Shown here one piece after another: positions 23,740 to 37,100 of a stretch of DNA of 64,000 bases. Position numbers and translations under genes: made by a program. The stretch comes from Phalacrocorax aristotelis (Eukaryota > Chordata > Aves > Suliformes > Phalacrocoracidae), in contig NC_134286.1 of the NCBI RefSeq assembly GCF_949628215.1, forward strand, positions 2,232,001-2,296,000, in the 5' to 3' direction. The notes below the pieces were generated by a model. That model searched no databases, was not told the origin of the DNA, and was given only the letters and a program-made list of their open reading frames with translations. The first letter of the stretch is position 1. Each line of letters begins with the position of its first letter.

Positions 23740-24817
23740 ATGACAATCTGTCTGGAATCTATCCCACTAGTTTTAGAGTTAATCGCCCTTTTTCTTATGT
23801 ATTCTAGATATTCTTCCATAACCGGCATTTCTATGGAGAGAGACCACATGAAAGATCTCAGAAGATACCTGGCACTTAAATATATCCAGTACCTTGTCCT
23901 GTCTTCTTCAAATGCTGTCAGCACTTTTCTGGGCCTGCTGGGCAGTTTGTACACGATTATCATCCTACAGTCTGCAAAGGTTTCATCCAAGTCCACTGCG
24001 GTTCTCATTTCGAGCCTAGCCAAGGCAGACATCTTGGTTTCTGTTAGTGTTGTTTCTGAGGTGGTCATGTGGACCTTTGATGTTAGTATCTCATCTACAG
24101 CATTCACAACAGCCCTGCTGCAGAACCTCCTCACTGCAAACACACACATCAGCTGCTTGCTGCTAAGCTGCATTGCCTTCGAGGCTTACTTGATAACCTT
24201 CTTCCCCACAGAGTCTCGACATTCACGGACAGTGAAAAATGCCAGACTGACATCCAGGATCATCTGGATCCTGGTGACTGCAGAGTGTGCCCTGTTCCAG
24301 ACAGATGACTTCCTGAAGGCCAGCAGCACTTCTGCTCCCAGCCGCAGCCCTTGTGTTTTGTTGTTTCACTTCTCCAGCATGGCTGCAGCCCTTCTCAGGT
24401 CCCTCAGTTACTTCCTGGGCATTCTTTTAAGGATTGTGAATGTATACATCTACTACAAAATATTTTTTAGCATTTCTAACAGATCTATGCTAAAAACAAA
24501 GTAGCGTGTGTTCCCAGGGGAAGCAGCGCTGTGACACCAAACAGGAGATACTTCAACATGATTTCAGACTATTGGTTTGAAAAGCGTTCAAAAATCAGGA
24601 CCAAGGCTCATGTTTTGGTACACCACTGGCTTTAGAACTACTTGTTTTCTGATGCTATTTGGCCTTGGTTATTGTGAGAAGCTTGTGGTCAAGGAGCTCC
24701 TTGACACTGAAACACAACAAAGTTGAGCTGTGGGTGTTCACGTTGACAGCCTCAGAGCACCACAGGCTTGCTTTGAATTTTCTCGATCTAGAGTTTATTC
24801 ACTGTATAGGTAAAACA
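23740..24817 (+). pseudogene. Decayed class A (purinergic-type) GPCR, TM1-TM5 frame still open
   Basis: A 254-codon frame runs from ATG 23740 to TAG 24502 (open since 23692, no intron seen) and has the order of a rhodopsin-family receptor. TM1 is at about residues 51-76, TM2 at 85-109 with LAKAD keeping the Asp at 2.50, TM3 at 122-152 ending SCIAFEAY, TM4 with the conserved Trp at 176, an ECL2 Cys at 205, and TM5 at about 206-243. Key residues are lost: Asn1.50 is Ser, Cys3.25 is Thr, Asp-Arg of DRY is Glu-Ala, and no Pro5.50 is seen. The frame stops after TM5. In another frame, 24602-24694 reads like TM6 (CYLA in place of CxxP, with a TGA at 24650 just before the Cys) and 24719-24811 reads like TM7 (LNFLDLEFIH, near the DPxxY site). 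A working receptor would sense an extracellular ligand at the plasma membrane. These losses suggest an unprocessed pseudogene. I cannot name the subtype, though the TM3-TM4 pattern resembles the P2Y/GPR183-like group. The family call is fairly secure; the TM6-TM7 remnant is weaker. Confidence 0.68.
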
Positions 24818-26479
24818 AATGACATTTCATGGATGGCTGTAAAAATGAAAGCAACTCAAATATTTTTTTTAACATAAAAATGGTGCTTAGAGACTTACTC
24901 AGGGATCTGTTGGGCCAAGAGCTGTCCAGTTGTATGCTAAAGACATGATCTATGTCCTAAAATATCTCTGGAACAGGTGACCCACTGGGCTTAGCAGGTA
25001 GGATCGAGAGACAAGGTGAGTAGCAAGCTGACCTAGCCTAGTCTTGTCCCACAGGTGGCATCAGCCCCACCGTGAGAGTCCCTGGGACAGAGCCGAGCTG
25101 AGCTGCCACACCTTGGTGCATGCCTGGAGCTATTCTTGGGAGGTTGCTACAACAAAGTAGTAAACAGCTTCTCTCACTTTGGAAATAAACAGGAAGTGGA
25201 AAGCCAGAATGCAGTTGTTTGCCGGACCCCTATGAGGGGAGAGAGGGATTGAGAAAACCCCTGTGTTGAGGGCTCCATATGCTGTACCCAGAGGGAGCTG
25301 TGATTTCGGTGGCCATGGTTTTGGAGGCAGGGAGGGATGCTCCAAGGTTAGCAGTGCTGTTCCAGCTCCTGTGGTGGTGGTGCTAGGGCCACAGATACCC
25401 TTCTGACTGCACTGGGGCTCAGGAAGATGTATAACAGCCCTGTTACCCAGGTGGCGATTCACGGGGTCTCCTCAAAGCACTGGGGGGTTATCAGCAAAAC
25501 TTAAAGTACTCCAGATACCTCAGATGCTCCCCAACGCACAAGTGGATGTAGGCACTTCCAATTACTCTTGCACTTTGCATGGGAGATGGCCTCCAGCTTC
25601 AATTAAAGACTGTGGTTCTGAAAATCCAAACTTCCGTGATACGTTCTGCAATCCACAGATAATAAAAGGAGGAAAGAAAAGTGAAATAAACCAAACCCCA
25701 AGTATTAATAGCCAAAAAGCTACATACAGCCTTCTTCCATCACGCTTCTAGACCTTCAATACGCCTTGCCAGCTTGAACACAGCAATAAGCCTCTCTCCA
25801 TTTGAAAAGAAGGATGACGTGGGGCACAAAACCCAAGTGTGATGAATTCCAGCTCTAACCTTCCCTCCACCGGCCTGCGGTAGGCCCTCACACTCAAACT
25901 GGTACAAGTGAAGGCCTAACATGCCCCTCTGGTAGCAGTTACTTGGCAATTAGACTGTCAGAGCTGAAAGTGGGAGCTGTGACCATTTTCCCGAGTGGCC
26001 TGTACTCCAAGGTGACAAGAGGCACGGGAGCTGTCAACTGAAGATCAGACTTCACAAACCCAAGGCAAACAGCAAGTGTGGAGGAGTTTCCTGCTCTTTG
26101 CTCCGCTCACCAGCCAGTTTCTATATTTCGCAATCACACTCTTTGTAGTTGGTCTCAGAAGCGTTGTTTTCATCCTTCACCATGATGGACTTGACCAAAA
26201 GGCATCACGCAGAAAAGGGGCAGTGAAACCGGGTGCGCCTGTCATACTGCCAGGGCAGAAGGCAGCCAGCAGTGGGAGGTCCTTCCCTCCCCCGGCCTGA
26301 TTGCAGGGCAGCAGACTGAATGAAACAAAATAGGGCGTTTTGCATGTCAGATAAAGTCAGCTCAGTTTTAATGAAAGGCAAATATCCTGACCCAAGGAGA
26401 ATGTATCTTATATTGGGATCTCTGAGATCACTTCAGTGCATTTATTCTAACAAGGACACTAATGAAAACCTTCTTTACA
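24818..26479. other. No gene or repeat recognised
   Basis: A poly(A)-like run is not present after the receptor relic, which argues against a recent processed copy. No other feature is supported up to the CR1 tail. Confidence 0.5.
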
Positions 26480-27679
26480 TAGAATCACAGAATCACAGAA
26501 TCTTTAAGGTTGGAAAAGACCTCGAGGATCATCAAGTCCAACTGTCCACACTACACCACCATGTCTCCTAAACCATGTCCCGAAGTGCCATGTCTACGCG
26601 TCTTTTAAATACCCCCAGGGACGGTGACTCCCCCACCTCTCTGGGCAGCCTGTGCCAGGGCCTGACCGCTCTGGCAGGGAAGGCATTTTCCCTCATCTCC
26701 AACCCAAACCTCCCCTGACGCAGCTTGAGGCCGTTCCCTCTCGTCCTGTCCCTGGTGACTTGGGAGCAGAGACCGACCCCCCCCTCACTCCAGCCCCTCT
26801 CAGGCAGCTGCAGAGAGCGATGAGGGCTCCCCTCAGCCCCCTCTTCTCCAGGCTAAACTCCCCCAGCCCCCTCAGCTGCCCCCCAGCACACTTGTGCTCC
26901 AGACCCTGTCCCAGCCCCGCTGCCCTTCTCTGGACACGCTCCAGCCCCTCAAGGCCCTTCTTGTCCCGAGGGGCCCAAACCTGAGCCCAGCATTCAAGGT
27001 GGGGCCTCCCCAGGGCCGAGCACAGGGGCCCCATCCCTGCCCGGCTCCTGCTGGCCACACCAGCGCTGACACAAGCCCGGGGGCTGGTGGCCTCCTTGGC
27101 CACCCGGGCACTGCTGGCTCATGCCCAGCCGGCTGTCAGCCAGCACCCCCAGGGCCTTCTCCGCCGGGCACTTCCCAGCCCCTCTGCCCCAGGCCTGGAG
27201 CGCTGCCTGGGGTTGGTGTGACCCAAGGGCAGGACCCGGCACTGGGCCTTGTTAAACCTCATCCAGCTGACCTCGGCCCGTCGATCCAGCCTGCCCAGGT
27301 GCCCCTGCAGAGCCTTCCTGCCCCTGAGCAGATTGACGTTCCTGCCCAGCTTTGTGTCACCTGCAAACTCACTGAGGGCGCACTCGATCCTCTCACCCAC
27401 ATCACTGATAGAGACATTAAACAAGACTGGCCCCAACACCGAGCCCTGGGGAGCCCCGCTCGTGACCAGCCGCCCGCTGGATTTAGCTCCGCTCCCCACA
27501 ACTCTCGGGGCTCGGCCAGCCAGCCAGGTTTATACCCAGTGAAGAGCACCCGTCCAAGCCATGAGCCGTCAGCTTCTCTAGGAGGTGCTGTGGGAGACAG
27601 TGTCAGAGGCTTTGCTAAAGTCCAGGCAGACACATCCACAGCCTTTCCCTCACCCACTACGCAGGTCACCTGCTCATGG
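26480..27679 (-). mobile_element. CR1 LINE, minus strand, 1.2-kb 5'-truncated copy
   Basis: The tail at 26480-26500 has two AGAATCAC units. The element runs rightward through the 3' UTR and ORF2 C-terminal block (EFSLEKRGLRGALIAL, minus strand near 26850), then RT motifs. APQGSVLGPVLFN is encoded at about 27455-27415, and motif C reads EFAGDTKLG (Asp replaced by Gly). Motif A (LDFSKASDTV) lies after a one-base frameshift near 27630. It is truncated at 27679. The lost catalytic Asp and the frameshifts make it inactive. It is the longest CR1 copy in the window and the counterpart of the piece at 12.66 kb. Confidence 0.93.
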
Positions 27680-30600
27680 CTCGTTGCTACAGTCTCTGAG
27701 AAAAGGCTGAATCTTTGCTTCTACATAAAAAATCAAGCAATAATAATGCAGATGTACTTGGCTGGTTCTAAGAGATTAAAATACTGAGCTCTTACTTACA
27801 TCTACTAAAATACTTAAAAAAATTCTAATCTCTGGCTGCAGCAATACACTTCAAAAAACTATGAATATTGTTATTATCAGAATTCCCAGAAGTTATTGGC
27901 CTAAGTGCAATTATTTACGATGAATGTCTGCAGCGTCAGAGATGCTGTGGGTAGTGCAGGGCCAGAAGCGAGTGAAGAGTGCTTGACACTGTTTCTCGGA
28001 AGGCTGAAAGGAAGCACCGCTACGGGCTGGGTATCTAGTAAAAGCAGAACACAAATGTAATCAAGTCCCTTAAAAAAGCTTTGATGCAAGCCCTTAAGTT
28101 AGGATGTTGCCTAATAAAGCTTCTGCAAGAAGGATGTGTTAATAATTTGATGCACTGTGATATACGGTTCTTATTCTTGAAGGCTGAAGTGCCAATTTCA
28201 GGAGAGATGAAATGCTATTTGAAGTGCTGTAATGAATAAAATGTTGGTTTTTTAAAGCGTGTGCGTTATTTATCACAAACATGTGCTCTTTCTGAGGATC
28301 TGCTACACTTCTGTGTCCTACAGAAGCCCGTGCAGATGGCTGAGCATTCGCCAGCCGACTGGAGCCGTGTTTGGTACAGGGCTTACAGGATTTTTGATCT
28401 TGAATTCATCACTTAGCTTAAGAATTCTTTTTTATTTTTTGCCTAATTTTCCTGATATGTGCCTCTGCCCTCAGGACAATCCTTTTCTTAAGAAATTAAT
28501 GATAGCAAACACTGAGCGTGGCTTGGCTTAAAGAGCAAGCACATAAAAAGAAGGTAGCCTATAGCAAAATACTGCAGGTATTGCCTTGTATCTGGAAATC
28601 AGGACCCCAGGTACCGCGGTGCAGCAGGACCAAGCTGCGTGTGTACAAGTGGGTGCTGTGGGTGGTACCGTCTCCTGCTCTCTTGCCCAGGCGGACATGG
28701 GGACACACGGGGACACGTGGGGACACAGCAACCCTTTACTGTAGTAGCTGTAGAGCAGCGCTGCTTCTTTGTGAGCAGGAGGAAAGCAGGCAAAGGGAAA
28801 CTGTGCTGTCTGCCTGCTTTACTTTCCCAAACACCCAGACCATTAGGTGAGCTTCACATTGACAAGAATATGTGAACAGGTGAGTTCGAAGCTCAGCTCC
28901 GAGGCCACAGGAAGTGAGGACAAGTGGATTCAGCAGCAGAGGTGCTATTTTTCACAGTTAATAATTTGACGCAGCTTTTAAATTGGTCCCTGTGCAAGGC
29001 GGAGTGCCTCCCTGCAGTGTAGCGTGTTGCAAGCTCTCCTGGGTCCCAGGTGGGTCAAATGGGACACGAGGGTCCAAAAATGCTGCCTTGGCAGCAAGTG
29101 GAGAGAGATGCTGAGTGGGAAAGAGGGAAGGTGGGGTCGTTTTTCAGGTTGTTGCTTAGTGTCCTTGGTCATAGACTGTCCCCTCACCTTGGTCGAGGGG
29201 TTTGGTTCCCCAGCAGGATTCCCGCAGCTCTCCAGCTTTCCCCAGGTGCTCTGCGGGGAGACGGGTGGTCACCGTGTAACAGCAAAGGGAAGCCCTTTTC
29301 TCATCATTGTAATTTCTTGTTTCATTTTTAACATTGTAAATCATTCCCCACTGGGAAATGAATTCTTCAAATAGTCTTCAACAATAAAAGCATATAATAA
29401 AGACAAACACAAAAGCCTAGGGACTGTTGTTCTGCAAGGTGGCCACAGACCCCACAACTGTGGCTGCCTCCATTGCTTTGATTGCTGCGTCTCCACCTTG
29501 ATGGACTTGCAGGAAATCACGATTTCAGTGACTGAGGATCAGGTCTGAAGTGGAGCTTAAAACTTTCCCCATCGGACATGGTTTGAGGATCAGAGGTTCC
29601 CAAGTTGCATCATAAGCTCACCAAAACTAAGAGAGGTGTAAAATAAAATGTTGGGTATTGGATTCGCTTAGCTGAGATCTACAGATAAGACGATTATCTT
29701 AGCTCAGCCAAAGTCGGCAAGACTTTTATTAGTGAACATTTAGACCGCATTTGACTCCTAAGGTGGCAAAGAGGGACACAGAGAAACCCAAATAACAGAG
29801 AGACGCAGCTGCATGCTTGTCTCCTGTCCTAAACCTAAGCAGCAGAAAGCAAATAGACATTTTTGCTGTGTGTGCCTACCAGCAGCCTGTCCCCATCACC
29901 TCCACTGCTGATCACCTTCTCAAATGTAAAGGAAACAAACCTTACACAGGATGATCAAACTGATAAATAGAAAGCTTTTCCTCTGTCAGCAGAAAGCCAC
30001 GAGGGAGCTTGAAGATCCAGGGTCTGCTCGTGGTTTCAGCGTGCAGCTCGTGCGTGCTGTGGAGGGGAGACTCTCTTCCTCTTCCCCAGGGCTGAAGAGC
30101 TGCTTTGTGCATGCTCTGCAGCGACAGGTTAAAATAAGTCCCCCCGATGCTGAGCGGCTTTTAGCTTTTTCCCTGTGCTGGTACAACTTCTGTGCACACA
30201 ACAGCTCGCCCCTGTGCGTGACCCGCCGCCAGCGTCCCGCCTGAGAGCAGGTGGGTTTTCTGGGCACCGGTCAGGCTGAAAGGGAAGGGGAAGCTCTGCA
30301 AGGAAGTTCTGTGCTCCGGGCCCGCAGCTGGGGTAGCAGACCAAGCTACCAAGAGATTTGCTTAGCTGGAATCCCTAAAGTGCTTTGCGGTTGATGACAG
30401 ACCCTCTATTCCCTTTGTTTGCATCCTCACATGAAGTTTCAAAACCACTCAAAGAAAGGGGATTTCTGTACAGGTCTACTAATAGACATGGGCTGTTTTT
30501 TATTTTCACTTGAAGTACAAGTCCATAAGCGATGTGAGCTGGTTCATAAACTGGCATGACTGATGGTTCACATGGTTGTGGCTGTGAGGTCACGTCCCTC

Positions 30601-30961
30601 TGCAGAAGGTCCATAGTCCCATCTGTCCTTGCCAAGAGCATGGAGCTATATTCTGCACTGAAAAACCACAGCACCTCTTCCCCTGGCTACACGGGCACTG
30701 CAGACACTGCTGTTGCTTTGGGTGTCTGAGGAAGCCCAGTCCATCCTCTCTGTGACCACAGAAGCCTCTTCTGGGGTGCAGGGAGGGGAACCCGTCCCTC
30801 CGCAGCGGGGTTGCAAACCGAGGGGGTCAGGCGGTGGAAGGCACCGATGGGCAGGACGCAGCCTGACGTGGGGTGGGCAGCTGCAGGCAGGCACTTGCAT
30901 CTTGCAGTGGGTGCACCCGTGCAAGCAAGATGAGGGGAAACGGCCGCAAGCTGCATCAGCG
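27680..30961. other. No gene recognised
   Basis: The only structure noted is the small GGGGACAC minisatellite near 28.7 kb. A moderately AT-rich stretch at 28.05-28.26 kb is free of repeats and could be conserved non-coding DNA, but that cannot be judged from one sequence. Confidence 0.5.
28698..28728 (+). repeat. Three-copy GGGGACAC minisatellite
   Basis: GGGGACAC occurs three times at 10-base spacing with two variable bases between copies. It is short and probably neutral. Confidence 0.8.
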
Positions 30962-31182
30962 GAGTTTAGATTGGAAATTAGAAAAAATGTCTTCACTGCA
31001 AGAGTGGCACTGGCACAGGCTGCCCACAGAGGTGGGGGAGTCACCATCCCGGGGCGGGGTTCAACAATGTGTAGACGTGGCACTTGGGGACATGGTTTAG
31101 GAGGCCTGGGGGTGCTGGGTTGGGGGTTGGACTTGGTGATCTCAGAGGTCTTTTCCAACCTTAATGATTCTGTGATTCTATG
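30962..31182 (+). mobile_element. CR1 LINE, 3' end, plus strand
   Basis: The segment reads TTTAGATTGGAAATTAG, then CTTCACTGCAAGAGTGG, then TTTTCCAACCTTAATG. It ends ATTCTGTGATTCTATG, the CR1 terminal repeat. It is 5'-truncated to about 220 bp. By 3' UTR sequence it belongs to the same group as the minus-strand copies at 26.5 and 61.2 kb. Confidence 0.92.
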
Positions 31183-34100
31183 AGAGGAATCCTCTGGCTG
31201 GGGGGGAGCGAGGGGGCACCGAGCCCTACAAGGAGACACACCTGCTAAACAGTGACGGCTCAGGGCATGCCCTGATGTCCCCCTCAGAGGCCACCTGTAA
31301 ATGCTGTTACCTCCACCTGCTGCACACCTACCTGTGGGGACCAGACCTTCGGTTTGCATTCAGTGGGGTTGGTGTATTTTGAGACTTGAAGATGCAACAG
31401 AAACCAACATTTTAGGGGCCGACCTAAAATCGTTCCAGAGCCTTAAAGAAGAGTAAGACCTGCTGCGCAGATGAGGCAGTGTTTCTAAGGGTTTTTCCAA
31501 GTGATGTGAGGCCCAGGAGTCCATGGTAAATGGCAGAGAGTCCATGGGAGGCCTGCTAGAAACTATGAACAAGGTGGCCGGGGGTGCAGTCGGTGGTGGG
31601 ACTGGGAAGGAGCTGTCAACAGAAGCACACACCAGGTGGTGAGTGCAAGCTGGCGGTGATGGAGAAAGCAGGGTGGGCGGGCAAAGGGCATATCCGCAGC
31701 CTGTCTGGTGTTTAGGCGTTGGTAACGTCAGACAAATCTCTCCAAAGATGGAAAAAATCCTTGGCTACAAGATAATGGGTCAACTGGGAAAACCAGCCGG
31801 GCTGCTGTGTATCGGGAGAATATCCTAAAAGCAGGTCATGGGTGAAACAAAACCCCAACCAAGCGGGGCTGTGCCGAGAGCTTTGCACCGCTGAGCAATC
31901 CGTGTGACCAGCTCAAGGATTATCTGTGGTGCAAGTTCTCTTTTTCAACACCTGCCAAGCAGCATAAAATAAATTGTAAAACACATGTTAGTCCCAGTGG
32001 GCAGGGGTGTGAAATCCTTGCGAAGCCTTTCATTATCTGCTGTTTGAACACCCCGAAGCTTCCTGGCTCAGTCAGTTTGTCTCATAATAGTAACAAACAG
32101 TGTTCATGAAAGCATGAGCAGATAAGCAATTCTAGCATGCAACTCCCACGGGAGCAGTGCAGCACAGCCCTCCTTCTTGGCTGGCAGCACCCAAAAGACC
32201 TTGTGCTTGTGATTTTTCCCTTCTCACCATGTGGGAACTGCTCAGAGCAGATGATTTTTGTCCGTTCAGCTCAACTGGTCACTGCACTGATGTAGGATGT
32301 GTGTAAACTCTACCTCTTGGAAGAAAGTTGGTTTACTTTTCAATGCTTTTAAGTGTGTGTCAGTCAGGGATCATGTCACTGCAGCAGAGCAGAAAGTTGA
32401 AATAAAAGGCATTTTGGAATAGATATGTGACCGTGCACAAAGAGGGAAATTTCCGGGTCATGGGAATGACCAGAACAGTTAAAACATACAGCTGAGGCTA
32501 AATAGCATGTTTGCCTCACTTAATCATTAAGGCAAGAACTGAACCTTTCTCATGCCTTTGCTGGGAAGAAGAAAGTTTGATAATAATCCAGGGAGCCACT
32601 TCTGAGAAGGATACAGTCAGACAGGAAAGAATTCTTCTACAACTAAATAGTCTTTCAGAGTTCTATTTTCTTGAGCGCTGATAATCCAAACAAAAGGACT
32701 TTAATTTAGACCTCCCACAGCCCACATGAACCAATTGAACTGAAGAGGTGTGTTTGCTCCTCTGCAGTAAATGAGTTGTTCTGGAAAATGTTGCTATTTT
32801 GACATGAATTGCTAAAATTCTGGAAGATGAGGGAAGATTCCTAGTAACAGACGCTGGCTCAATTTTCTTGAATTCACAGAAAGTTCTCCAAACTACATTT
32901 AAATTAGCTTTGAGGGTGTTTTGTAGTGAAAACAATCGCTTTCAATATTGCGGAAGGTGCCTGGCCAGGCTGGAAGCAGCCAGCAGGGTGGGGTGCTCAC
33001 TCCAGAGGCAGCCAGACCCCTTTGCAAGGTGCTGAGCAGCCCTGGCCACACAAAGGGCACGCCATGCCCTGACACATCCTGCCTTTGGGGTTTCTGGCTC
33101 CGCACACTTGTTCCTTTTTGCTGTATCATTTCTGAAATCACTTCTGGCGGGGGTAATCGCCGTTCTCGTTAGCACATCGTGCCCTCTGCTGGGAAAGCAA
33201 TGGCTTAAGCCAGCCAAAACCAAAATCGTCCTGGTTTGCTCTGGCAGATGCTGTGGCGCAGCACGATGCTGGGAGGAGGCAGCAAGTCATGGCCCGTTCC
33301 AGACCTGGTCCCACGACGGCACCTGTCCCCTGCCCCCTCAGTCCTCTGCCACACGATGACCATTTATTCAGACCTCTCTTGCATGCTGCGACTGTGCCAA
33401 ATAAATCCCACTGGCACTGGTTATCGACTCCTTTGCCCCGAGGATTATTTGAGCTGGGGCATGCAATTACATTGCTCTACAGCCAGTGCTGGAGAATAAA
33501 TCTGTCCCACTTAGGTTGTGGTAGATAAGCACTGATACTCATGGAAATTAATACTTAACACAGATAGACATATAGTTTGGTCTAAGACCACTCCTTTTTT
33601 AAACTTTTAGCCCAAATGTGGGTTTATTGTCCGCCGCTTGCATTTGCATTCTGACTTTTGGTATTTGTGAGAGAGTTACTTCCAGTTCTCTGAGAACGAA
33701 AGCAGAAGCTGAAAAATAGCACATCTTTCTTGGTTGCACAGAATGACCAGTTCTGGCTGTGACCAGAACACGCTTCTGCTGCTGCTGGAGATTACAAAGC
33801 CTTTTGCTGCCCGAGAAGCCAGACCTGTTAAATGCCTGGACCTGAGCGTGTTGCAGAACAGGGCTCCCAGGGACATTTCTAAAGTGGTGTAGCAGGGCTG
33901 ATCCCCTCACCCTGCCGCACCCATGCTTGTGTCGGTGGGGTACCACGTTTGCCTCATCATACAGAGCAAAACTGATCCATGCAGAGGGTGGATTTGCAAA
34001 ACTGAGATGTGCCCATGCTCAGAGCGTATCTTAAAAAATCCACAACCATTCAGCCCGCCACCAATAAGCCACTACAGGGGAAACTGCTAAGACCAGTAGA

Positions 34101-37100
34101 CTTTGACCAACTGTTGACAGGTGGATGAGGGTGCGGGTTGCAGCATTATCCCACCGCAGGGTGGGTGCTGGTGGGATGGGTGCTGTGAGCGCTCTGCATC
34201 TGCTCCAGCGTGAGCTCGGTGGAGCAGCACCCCCAGGCTGGGGCCGCCCGGGGCAGCACCATTGCGTGGAGGCAGCTGCGAGGTGCTCCGCGAGCTGTCA
34301 GCCGGGCGGCAGAAGCGACAGCAGCATCTTTCAAATTCACAAGATAAATACACTAAAATGCAGGGGAAAAAACACACTCTCCCTTTTGTTACCACCCGGT
34401 CTGGCAATCCTGCCTGATCGTGGGTAAATGGGGAGAAGTATTACAGCTGATCACGTCTCCCCAGTCTATCCAAAACAAACAGCAACAAACCACAGTGATT
34501 CATTGCAGTTAATTTAAACACAACAGCTCTGTCACTGTAACCCCAAGGGGAAAAGGGGAAGGACAAGGAGTCACCTACAGCTTTTACAGAAGAAAGGTTT
34601 TTTTGAAGCACAAGTATTAGGAACTTGCTTCTTAAAACCTGCATTTTATACAAGCCCTGTAATTCAATACTTGGTGAGAGTATTCTAAAAGCAAGAGAAG
34701 TTCCATTTCCGTCCTTTGAAGGGCTCTTAAATGCATCACACTTCTTTGTTTCTCTCTAAATTGCGCTTGTGACTCCGGCAGCAAGAAAGCTACTGGAGAA
34801 ACACAACACAGGCTGTTCTCTATCATTCCTTACATTTCATAATCGCTGTGCTCATGCGCCTGACCCGTGGCAGCCAGGTGATCGATGTGGGACACTCGAG
34901 GTGACAGCAGGCTCCAGGGCTTGGGATGCTGTGGCTCGTTAGTTGCTGGACACATGTACAGCACATAAGATTAATGAGGAAGGAGAGGCTGTGACGAGCA
35001 AGCTGTGCAGGGCCAGGAGGGGAAGGCTCGAGGAAGACACGTTGGCCACCAGCAGCTGGAGGAGGGCACGGGAGCAGCGCTGCTCTCCATCGGGGCCGCA
35101 CGGGCATTCAGCCTTCTCCCCGCATCCCCGTCTTTAATGTAGCCCCCTGCTCTGACACCACCCCCACAGCTCCCCCGCTGATCAACAGGGCACTCAAATG
35201 ATTAGGAAATTAATATATAGGAAACTTATCCGGAAAGCAAGTTGTTACGTGTGCATTGCTTGCAAAAGACCTAAATAATGAAAAGTATAGTAGTTAAACA
35301 CACACATACTGTTTCATGATGCATGAGCTTATGTTTAGCTCTTAAGGCCCGTGCACTACCATGGCTGACTGCAACTCCTCTGGAGTTTTCTTTTCAATGG
35401 AAAGCTACATTTTCAACTAAATAAAGCCCTGTACAACTTAAAAATTCAAGTTTTCTTCTCGAAACTGAGAACAAAAGTTGCCACCAAAAATAAGAAACAT
35501 CTAGTTGCCAAAAATTCTCTCACCAGACTAATTTTCTCAAAATGTCTTTTCTATGGGGAAAAAAATTCCCTCTTCACTCCCAGGAAGGTGACCTCCAGGA
35601 CCATGATTAACTACCTTCCTGCACACAGCCTTCTGCCAAAGCCATCAACACAGCCAAAACTGCAGCAAACAACTTCGGAATATTAGTGCAGGGGGAAATT
35701 ATCAGTAACAGGTGTTTGCAGGAGAAAATAAAGCCCAGAGTTTAGATCGCTCATGATTAATGAACACTACATGCAACGGGAAAGGCAGGAGCATCCTGCC
35801 TGGCTTTGCTCAGCCAAGGTGACCGCGCTGGAGCAGCGGCAGGTTGCTCATCTCAAAGCGTAGGCGTGCACGTACTGGGCCTTAACTCAGAACAAGCAGT
35901 CGGCCCTGGGACAGACGTAACCAGTTTGTAGCAGGTTTATACACCGGGTTTGCATGAATCCTCACCTAGCGACTTTCCAGGCAGTCCCCTGTCGTAGCAG
36001 TGTGACAATATGTTCACATCTGAAGATGAAAAGCGATGGCTCGGGGTGCAGACAGCGAGCCGGTGCAGGCAGGGGCCTGTCGGGGCTCCCGCCCACACCC
36101 CGCAGACCCGCGCTGTGCTTTTGCAAGGGGGGCTGCTGCAAGCGAACCCGTGCGCGACGTGGGTCGCGCAGCCCACGCAACGCTCCCTCCGTGACATATG
36201 GTTTTCAATTTAACAGGAGCTTACGGGGGTATCAGATGACACCATGACTTGGAAGTCACCCCGCGGCTTGACGTCTGCAAGAAAAAGTGCTCCATTCCAG
36301 CTGCGTGACCCAGCACTCCCGCCGTCCTGGACATATATATATTAAAACAATAAATAGTGCATATGAAATAATACAATGTTTGAGGCCATGGCAAATGTTT
36401 CACATCCTCACTGCACCTCCTCAGGAAGGATGGACAGGCGAGTGCTGCTGGGAGCTGTGCAGGACTGACCCACCATGGATGTGAGTATCGGAGCTGAGCC
36501 GAGGCCGGTCAGACACAGGAGGGTGCTGGTGCCACTCAGCAGGGATGTGTATGCGAGACACAGGTACTCTAACCCCATCGGCACTCTGGGGACAATTCTT
36601 AATGGCCTGTGTTTCAAGATACAAACCCTGCCAGTTGTCTATTCTAAAAAGCCACAGGGCTATGAAGACGATGGCTCTTGCCCTGATCATTTTTTCAGAC
36701 ACTGTGCCTCCAGGCACCGCTCAGCCAGACAATCAGCATGTCGACAGCACTGCTTAATGTGTGGCTTCGTGGTTTATTTTTACCTTTTATGGCAATAAAG
36801 GCAATTATCCAGGAAAAGTCCCTATGCCAAGGGCCCATGTGAGCCATGTACAACGCTTTTGCACCTCCCAGAGCTCTCCCGTTGCAGCCTTCACGCCGGC
36901 TGACAGCTCAGCTCCAACACACGCTCCTTCGCTGGACGTCGCTTAACAGCAGCGACAGCCCTTTGGCAGTTTACAAACTGCCTGGCTTGCTGGGCCTGGG
37001 CTGGGATTACTCCCGCTCCCCGGGCAACGCCGCGTTGTCACAGGGCGTGCAGAGGAGCCGCTGCGGCAGCACCGACGCGCCTGTTTCGCGGGATTGGCAT

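Noticed and set aside
26894..27787. A 297-codon plus-strand frame, the longest in the window
   Set aside because: It is the antisense strand of the CR1 copy at 26.5-27.7 kb; the open frame comes from the GC-rich LINE.
30646..31359. A 237-codon minus-strand open frame
   Set aside because: It runs antisense through the CR1 end at 30962-31182 and has no domain; it is a chance frame in GC-rich DNA.
33232..33260. GTCCTGGTTTGCTCTGGC, similar to the start of the 10.36-kb LTR
   Set aside because: The similarity ends after about 11 bases and no LTR body follows.
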